From Acidobacteriaceae bacterium dw_441 (lineage in GTDB: Bacteria; Acidobacteriota; Terriglobia; Terriglobales; Acidobacteriaceae): 47,752 nucleotides of DNA. Positions 43,722 through 47,752 of this stretch are shown here, one piece after another. Under the pieces are notes generated by a model. That model was not told where the DNA came from. It made no database searches and saw only the letters and a list, made by a program, of their open reading frames with translations. A program made the position numbers and the translations under genes. The DNA is taken from NCBI GenBank assembly GCA_018449715.1, contig JAAVVA010000007.1, forward strand, positions 257,501 to 305,252. Direction: 5' to 3'. Position 1 is the first letter of the stretch; each line of letters begins with the position of its first letter.

Positions 43722-43848
43722 GGGTGCCCCATCCTTCACAAAGTGAAGGGTGGGATGAATCCCTTTCGCACCAGCGCCGTCGTAAAACTCCCAGTCCCTG
43801 AATCCTACATCCCATCCTTTGCGATGAAACCGCAAAGGATGGGGCACC
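43722..43848. repeat. BIME-like composite palindromic repeat, copy 2
   Basis: 127 bp with ends GGTGCCCCATCCTT and AAGGATGGGGCACC, inverted, plus the internal partners AAGGGTGGGATGAATCC and CATCCCATCCTTTGCGAT. Same architecture as the copy at 40274, with a shortened left hairpin. It lies between the prolyl oligopeptidase and trpF. Confidence 0.85.
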
Positions 43849-43865
43849 TGATCATTTGTGGAAAC

Positions 43866-44552
43866 CTACCGCGTGGCCTTTGCAATCCGCAGAAACTCCG
43901 CAAGCCGCGCAGCATCCTTGCGCCCCGGGGCAGCCTCGACTCCACTCGCTACATCCACACCCCACGGATGAAGCTCACAGATCGCCTCGCCCACATTCTC
44001 CGGACCCAGGCCTCCAGCCAGAATCACCTTGAGCGAAGCGGAAGCCTCTTCAAACACCGGCCGCGCAGCCTTCCAGTCGAACGCGACGCCGGTCCCGCCG
44101 CCCGTGTTCCCCACGCGAGAATCGATCAGCACACGATCCACCAGCTTCGTCGCCGCGATCTCGCGCAGCTCCTCGCGCAGCTTCACGCTACTATCCGCTC
44201 CAACCACCCAGTGCAGGCTCTGGATGATTCCAACCTCGCCACCGAGCACCTCGCGAAGCCGCATCACCAAAGCAGAATCGAATCCCCCATGAAGCTGCAC
44301 CGCATTCAGCCCGGCTTCACGGACAATTCCCGCAATCTCCTCCGCGTCATGGCTCTCGACCACGCCCACGCGCTCCACCTGCTTCGGAAGATGCTGCGTA
44401 ATCGTGGCCACCTGCGCGGCATTCACCTGACGCTTGCTTGCGGCAAAGATAAATCCCAGCGCATCCGCCCCCAGCTCAATCGCCAGCAGAGCATCCTCAA
44501 GGTTGGTATTGCCGCAGATCTTCGCCCAGGTCGCAGATCCAGTCACAGCCAT
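43866..44552 (-). CDS. trpF: phosphoribosylanthranilate isomerase
   Basis: 228 residues. The beta/alpha-barrel start WAKICGNTNLEDALLAIELG has the catalytic Cys. The C-terminal phosphate site is VGNTGGGTGVAFDWK then ILAGGLGPENV. It performs the third step of tryptophan synthesis from chorismate. It overlaps trpC by 10 nt on the same strand, so the two are coupled. Confidence 0.95.
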   Translation of the reverse strand: MAVTGSATWAKICGNTNLEDALLAIELGADALGFIFAASKRQVNAAQVATITQHLPKQVERVGVVESHDAEEIAGIVREAGLNAVQLHGGFDSALVMRLREVLGGEVGIIQSLHWVVGADSSVKLREELREIAATKLVDRVLIDSRVGNTGGGTGVAFDWKAARPVFEEASASLKVILAGGLGPENVGEAICELHPWGVDVASGVEAAPGRKDAARLAEFLRIAKATR

Positions 44553-45358
44553 CGCGCAGCTCGTTCCGCATAGCCGTAAGAGAGCAGTTCCGCCAGCGCC
44601 GCTCCCGGATCAGGCTGCCGCATCAGCGTCTCGCCCATCAGGAAGGCGTCGTACCCCGCATCGCGCAGCTTTGCAATCTCCGCAGCATCCCGCAGACCGC
44701 TCTCCGCTACCTTTACGGTCTCTGCAGGAATCGACTTCACCAGCTCAAACAGCAGCTCCGGGTGCATCTCGAAGGTGCGAAGGTCGCGGCTGTTCACTCC
44801 GATCACATCGAAGCCCAACCCGACAGCCCGCTTCAGCTCCTCAGCCGAGTGGACCTCGCACAACACATCCAGCTCCCACCGCCGCGCCTCGTTGCGAAGC
44901 CGATCCAGCGCCTCGTCCGTATGGGCCGCGACGATCAGCAGAATCGCATCCGCCCCCGCCGCGCGCGCCTCCACGATCTGGAAGGGATCGACTGTGAAGT
45001 CCTTCCGCAGGCAGGGAATCTTCACCCTCGAAGACGCCGCCTCAAGATACGCAAGCGATCCCTGGAAGTACGTCTCATCGGTCAGCACCGAGAGCGCGGC
45101 CGCTCCCCCTGCTTCAAACCCCTTCGCCAGCGCAGGCGGATCGAAGTCCGGACGGATCAGCCCCTTCGAAGGCGAGGCCTTCTTGATCTCTGAGATGATC
45201 GCCGGACGGCTCTCCGCAACCGCACGCAGCCGGGCGGCAAACCCGCGAGGAGCATGCTCCAGCGCCTTCTTCTCCAGCGCGGCAAGGTCCGTAGATGCCT
45301 TGCGTTCTTCTACCTGCTTTGCGGTATTGGCAACAATCTCATCGAGTCGGGTCGGCAT
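44543..45358 (-). CDS. trpC: indole-3-glycerol-phosphate synthase
   Basis: 271 residues. Barrel motifs: AIISEIKKASPSKGLIRPDF, IPCLRKDFTVDP, DVIGVNSRDLRTFEMH, and VAESGLRDAAEI. It closes the indole ring in tryptophan synthesis. The start at 45358 is the family position (MPTRLDEIVANTAKQVEERK). It forms trpC-trpF; no other trp gene is in the window. Confidence 0.96.
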   Translation of the reverse strand: MPTRLDEIVANTAKQVEERKASTDLAALEKKALEHAPRGFAARLRAVAESRPAIISEIKKASPSKGLIRPDFDPPALAKGFEAGGAAALSVLTDETYFQGSLAYLEAASSRVKIPCLRKDFTVDPFQIVEARAAGADAILLIVAAHTDEALDRLRNEARRWELDVLCEVHSAEELKRAVGLGFDVIGVNSRDLRTFEMHPELLFELVKSIPAETVKVAESGLRDAAEIAKLRDAGYDAFLMGETLMRQPDPGAALAELLSYGYAERAARWL

Positions 45359-45402
45359 ATCTCTTCAATTCTAGCGAAGGCAGCATCCCCCTTCGACCAA
45401 CG

Positions 45403-45429
45403 AAAAAAGGAGCGCCATATGCGCCCCTC
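45403..45429 (-). terminator. Rho-independent terminator of tRNA-Leu
   Basis: On the minus strand AGGGGCGC and GCGCTCCT (one G-U) enclose ATATG, followed by TTTTTT. It lies about 30 nt past the tRNA-Leu 3' end and before trpC. Confidence 0.85.
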
Positions 45430-45459
45430 TCTCACTATCTTTATCAGAACCAAATCTTT

Positions 45460-45546
45460 TGGTGCCGAAGGGGGGACTCGAACCCCCACACCCTTGCGAG
45501 TACATGGACCTGAACCATGCGCGTCTGCCAATTCCGCCACTTCGGC
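45460..45546 (-). tRNA. tRNA-Leu (anticodon CAG), CCA encoded
   Basis: 87 nt class II tRNA. Acceptor GCCGAAG/CTTCGGC, anticodon stem CATGG/CCATG enclosing TTCAGGT (anticodon CAG), a long variable arm, and GGTTCGAGTCC T-loop. CCA is encoded. Confidence 0.96.
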
Positions 45547-45679
45547 GACGGTCGTAGCGGCCATGCCTATGGCAGACCAAACACCGTAACCCCGAGTCTT
45601 TAGTTTCGCAAAGCCCGGCCTCCCTGTCAATGCGCGGACAGGCCATCCGACCGGGGTTCCACAGTGTAGAGTACTTTGC

Positions 45680-45934
45680 ATGGAGCAAACCCCACAGTCC
45701 CCATCGCTTCCCCCCGAAACGATCCCCGCCGACCTAGCCGTCGAGATCCGCAAGCTCGCCCATGAGCTGGGCAATGCCCTCGAGATCATCGTCCAGACCA
45801 GCTATCTGCTGGGAACCCTCGGCCTCAAGGAGCCCGGGGCCGACTGGCTCCGCATGCTGGATGGAGGCGTCAACAAAGCAATGGACATCAACGTCTCGCT
45901 CCGCGACTACATCAAGACCCACACCCAGCCATAA
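45680..45934 (+). CDS. small H-box (HisKA-dimerisation-like) protein without kinase domain
   Basis: 84 residues. After a Pro-rich lead (1-15) comes RKLAHELGNALEIIVQTSYLL, which matches the H-box of histidine kinases (H28-E-L-x-N). Then a second helix holds WLRMLDGGVNKAMDINVSLRDY, giving a two-helix hairpin like a DHp domain. No ATP-binding domain follows. It could be a phosphotransfer (Hpt-like) protein or dimerisation partner, or simply a small helical protein. It converges on a response regulator 22 nt away. No RBS is visible before the ATG. Confidence 0.6.
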   Translation: MEQTPQSPSLPPETIPADLAVEIRKLAHELGNALEIIVQTSYLLGTLGLKEPGADWLRMLDGGVNKAMDINVSLRDYIKTHTQP

Positions 45935-45955
45935 TCAACCGAAATTCTCGAAGGC

Positions 45956-46438
45956 TCAGGCCCGAACCACCTTCTTGGGCGCTTTCTTCGCTCCGCTCTT
46001 CACATCCTTCTTCACAGAGACCGCCTTCTTCCCCTTCGCAGGAGCCGCCAGAGCCAGCCCATCGCCTCGCCTGGCAATGTGCTTCTCCATGAGGCGGTCG
46101 ATCTGCTGCAACAAAACCCGCGTCTGCATGGGCTTCACCAGCATGTGATCGGCCCCCAGCTCCTGCCAGTCCTCTTCCGCCAGGGGAAAGGCCGTCAGCA
46201 GAGCCACTGCCGGTTGGCACGCAGCCTCCCTCGCCGCCCGAATCATCTCTGCTCCGGCCTCATCGCTCTCCATCCGCATATCACTGATGACCATGTCGTA
46301 CTCGTGTGAGCGGAGCTTCAGCCGTCCCTCTTTCCCCGAAGCCGCCGTCTCCACCTCGAAGCCAGCAATCTCCAGGACCGCCTTCAGAGTCAACAGAACC
46401 GCCACCTCATCATCCACCAACAGAATGCGCCTCTTCAT
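45956..46438 (-). CDS. single-domain response regulator with Lys-rich tail
   Basis: 160 residues. Receiver: ILLVDDE at residues 5-11, phospho-acceptor D53 in MVISDMRM, Thr/Ser at LLTAF, and K102 in VKPMQ; all canonical. The last 30 or so residues are a basic Lys/Ala tail (AKGKKAVSVKK, AKKAPKKVV), like histone H1-type or DNA-binding tails. No HTH or enzymatic output domain. Possible roles are phosphorelay partner or direct nucleic-acid binding through the tail (inferred). It is convergent with the H-box protein. Confidence 0.85.
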   Translation of the reverse strand: MKRRILLVDDEVAVLLTLKAVLEIAGFEVETAASGKEGRLKLRSHEYDMVISDMRMESDEAGAEMIRAAREAACQPAVALLTAFPLAEEDWQELGADHMLVKPMQTRVLLQQIDRLMEKHIARRGDGLALAAPAKGKKAVSVKKDVKSGAKKAPKKVVRA

Positions 46439-46565
46439 CTCCCCCTCTTCCTCCGGTCAATATCAAAAGCTGCTCGAAGCTATTACGCAACATAAAAATT
46501 CAGTTCTTCTCCGGGAACTCTTCTCCCCCGCGCATCACCGCACCTTCTGAATGCATCTTAAGGAA

Positions 46566-46574
46566 TGCTATACT
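46566..46574 (+). promoter_or_regulatory. extended -10 promoter of infC
   Basis: TGCTATACT fits an extended -10 box (TGnTATAAT). Transcription would start near 46582, past the in-frame ATG at 46551, which supports the downstream AUU start. A hairpin (CGGTGTGCGG/CCGTGCACCG) follows in the leader. Confidence 0.55.
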
Positions 46575-46661
46575 TCGGTGTGCGGCACTTCATTTCCGTG
46601 CACCGCAAAATTCATCACAGAAACGCATGGCAGGCCGCGTGGCCCGCTGTGGAGGCGTCCT

Positions 46662-47273
46662 ATTCCACCGATCGATAAACGCTCCGCCAAGTCTTTCATC
46701 CGTACCAACGAACGTATCCGTGCCCGTGAAGTTCGCGTCATCGACGAGAACGGCGAACAGCTCGGAGTGATGGCCCCCTTCGAGGCCTTGAAGATGGCCC
46801 GTGAGCGTTCGCTCGACCTGGTCGAGATCTCCCCCAATGCCGTTCCGCCCGTCTGCAAGATTCAGGACTACGGCAAGTTCCTCTACGAGAAGGACAAGAG
46901 CGAGCGCGCCGCCCGCAAGAAGCAGAAGATCATCACCATCAAAGAGGTGAAGTTCTCCGTCACGGTGGATGAGCACGACTACCAGACGAAGAAGAACCAA
47001 GCTGTCCGCTTCCTGAACGAAGGCGACAAGGTCAAGGCTTCGCTCCGCTTCAAGGGCCGCCAGATGGCTCACCGCGATCTTGGCTACAAAATCATCAACC
47101 GCCTTATCACTGACATAGGCGAAGCAGGCGTTGTCGAGTTCATGCCCCGCATGGAAGGCACCACCCTGCACGCTATCCTTGCTCCTTCGAAGAAGGCCGA
47201 GGTTGCTCCCAAGAAATCGACGGCAGCTCCCGTCAAACCCGAGGCTCCTGCCCCGACAGCCGTCGAAGCCTGA
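46662..47273 (+). CDS. infC: translation initiation factor IF-3, AUU start
   Basis: 203 residues if started at ATT 46662, with GGAGG at 46651-46655 and a 6-nt spacer. No ATG or GTG in this frame fits: the only upstream ATG (46551) precedes the likely promoter. The protein then begins (M)PPIDKRSAKSFIRTNERIRA, followed by IF3-N (REVRVIDENGEQLGVM, LDLVEISPNAVPPVCKIQDY) and IF3-C (VKFSVTVDEHDYQTKKNQA, EGDKVKASLRFKGRQMAH). AUU starts on infC allow IF3 to repress its own translation in E. coli. A Lys/Pro/Ala tail of about 25 residues extends the C-terminus. Confidence 0.92.
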   Translation: MPPIDKRSAKSFIRTNERIRAREVRVIDENGEQLGVMAPFEALKMARERSLDLVEISPNAVPPVCKIQDYGKFLYEKDKSERAARKKQKIITIKEVKFSVTVDEHDYQTKKNQAVRFLNEGDKVKASLRFKGRQMAHRDLGYKIINRLITDIGEAGVVEFMPRMEGTTLHAILAPSKKAEVAPKKSTAAPVKPEAPAPTAVEA

Positions 47274-47280
47274 TCTATTC

Positions 47281-47309
47281 GGCGTAGCCTCTCAAAAAGG
47301 GGTTACGCC
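47281..47309 (+). terminator. hairpin downstream of infC
   Basis: GGCGTAGCC and GGTTACGCC enclose an A-rich loop, followed after a few bases by CTCTTTTAC. Weak U-tract. It begins 8 nt after the infC stop, so it may be a terminator or a processing site within an infC transcript. Confidence 0.55.
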
Positions 47310-47660
47310 ATATTCCCTCTTTTACTTCCTGCCTTGACGTTCCAAACACCTGCTCTCAGACGACGCGGGTTTTAGTCATTTAAGCCTTGTCGAACGAGAA
47401 AAGCAGGGTAGCGTTCTGTCGTAAGTAAGACGGAGCCCCAGCCGTCTCCGTCGATAAGCAATCCTGTGTCCCAACCCAAGACATCAGGACTTTATACGTC
47501 CTCGGGACAACTTTGTTACGTCAGTAACCCGAATAAGTAAATATGCCTATATATATCTCATTCTATTGGACTTAGTCCATGGTAGATCATATGGTTGTTT
47601 CAGTTGATCTGTCCAGCAATTTTTTCGAAGAAATATTTTGAAGGAATCAAGGTGACCATA
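47310..47660. other. long AT-richer leader upstream of the right-edge gene
   Basis: 351 nt with no coding frame I can support. It holds several small inverted repeats: AGACGG/CCGTCT (about 47429-47448), AGGAC/GTCCT (about 47487-47503), GTTAC/GTAAC (about 47515-47528) and the near-perfect palindrome TGGACTTAGTCCA (47567-47579). It may be a structured leader or operator region for the secreted-protein gene. Confidence 0.45.
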
Positions 47661-47752
47661 ATGAAATTTGTCGTCCGTCTCTCCGTCGCAGCCCTCGTCC
47701 TCACTGGCGCCATCGCTTCCACCCAGGTTTCCTCGGCCTCCACCTCCTCCAA
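47661..47752 (+). CDS. secreted protein, N-terminus only (cut by right edge)
   Basis: ATG 47661 with AAGG about 8 nt upstream. 30 residues are visible: MKFVVRLSVAALVLTGAIAS followed by TQVSSASTSS. This is a signal peptide with a Ser/Thr-rich mature start. Nothing more can be said about its function. Confidence 0.7.
   Translation, partial: MKFVVRLSVAALVLTGAIASTQVSSASTSS

Noticed and set aside
45310..45789. 159-codon minus-strand ORF
   Set aside because: Runs through tRNA-Leu and its terminator and across the start of the H-box gene.

Overview
The window is GC-rich, tightly packed bacterial DNA from a Gram-negative. Protein style, gene mix and a TIGR03436-type VWFA protein point to Acidobacteriota, probably Acidobacteriaceae (Granulicella/Terriglobus/Edaphobacter-like). 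That placement is inferred, not proven. No phage-integration, IS or CRISPR structure was seen.

Layout. (1) 1-5.3 kb: M48 metalloprotease cut by the left edge, MarC-family membrane protein, ilvE, a small membrane protein, an NAD-dependent sugar epimerase, and a conserved-looking hypothetical. (2) 5.3-32.1 kb: a large exopolysaccharide (EPS)/exosortase locus. It holds two sigma-54 activators (one with a receiver lacking its phospho-Asp), glycosyltransferases, a Wzy-like polymerase, a polyprenyl-phosphate sugar transferase, Wzz/BY-kinase/ExeA-type ATPase, a short Wza-type export protein, an outer-membrane beta-barrel protein, exosortase, EpsI and a PrsT-like TPR lipoprotein. (3) Inside that locus, 13.5-18.2 kb holds an acyl-transfer operon: FkbH-like enzyme, acyl carrier protein, SGNH protein, 44-residue membrane microprotein, MBOAT. 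(4) 32.1-36.4 kb: iscR, iscS, iscU and an iscA-type gene, with a lone contractile-tail sheath gene on the opposite strand between iscS and iscU. (5) 36.6-47.7 kb: a Cys-rich microprotein, pgsA, tRNA-Val, rpmB, msrB, ridA, YidB-like, BON-LysM, VWFA protein, prolyl oligopeptidase, trpCF, tRNA-Leu, an H-box mini-protein, a response regulator, infC, and a secreted protein cut by the right edge.

How it may work together. Two strong -24/-12 (sigma-54) promoter matches lie in front of the deacetylase-like/glycosyltransferase operon and in front of exosortase-epsI-TPR. Weaker matches lie before the export/chain-length operon and before the second activator. With two sigma-54 activators in the locus, this looks like an RpoN-controlled envelope regulon. 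The acyl-transfer operon has one counterpart for each Dlt (teichoic-acid D-alanylation) component, including a microprotein ending in Tyr-x-x-Phe. This suggests a Dlt-like machine in a Gram-negative that may load a glycerate-derived acyl group instead of D-Ala. No PEP-CTERM substrate for the exosortase was seen in the window.

Limits: no searches were run. Family names come from motif and architecture recognition, and promoter and hairpin calls were made by eye.
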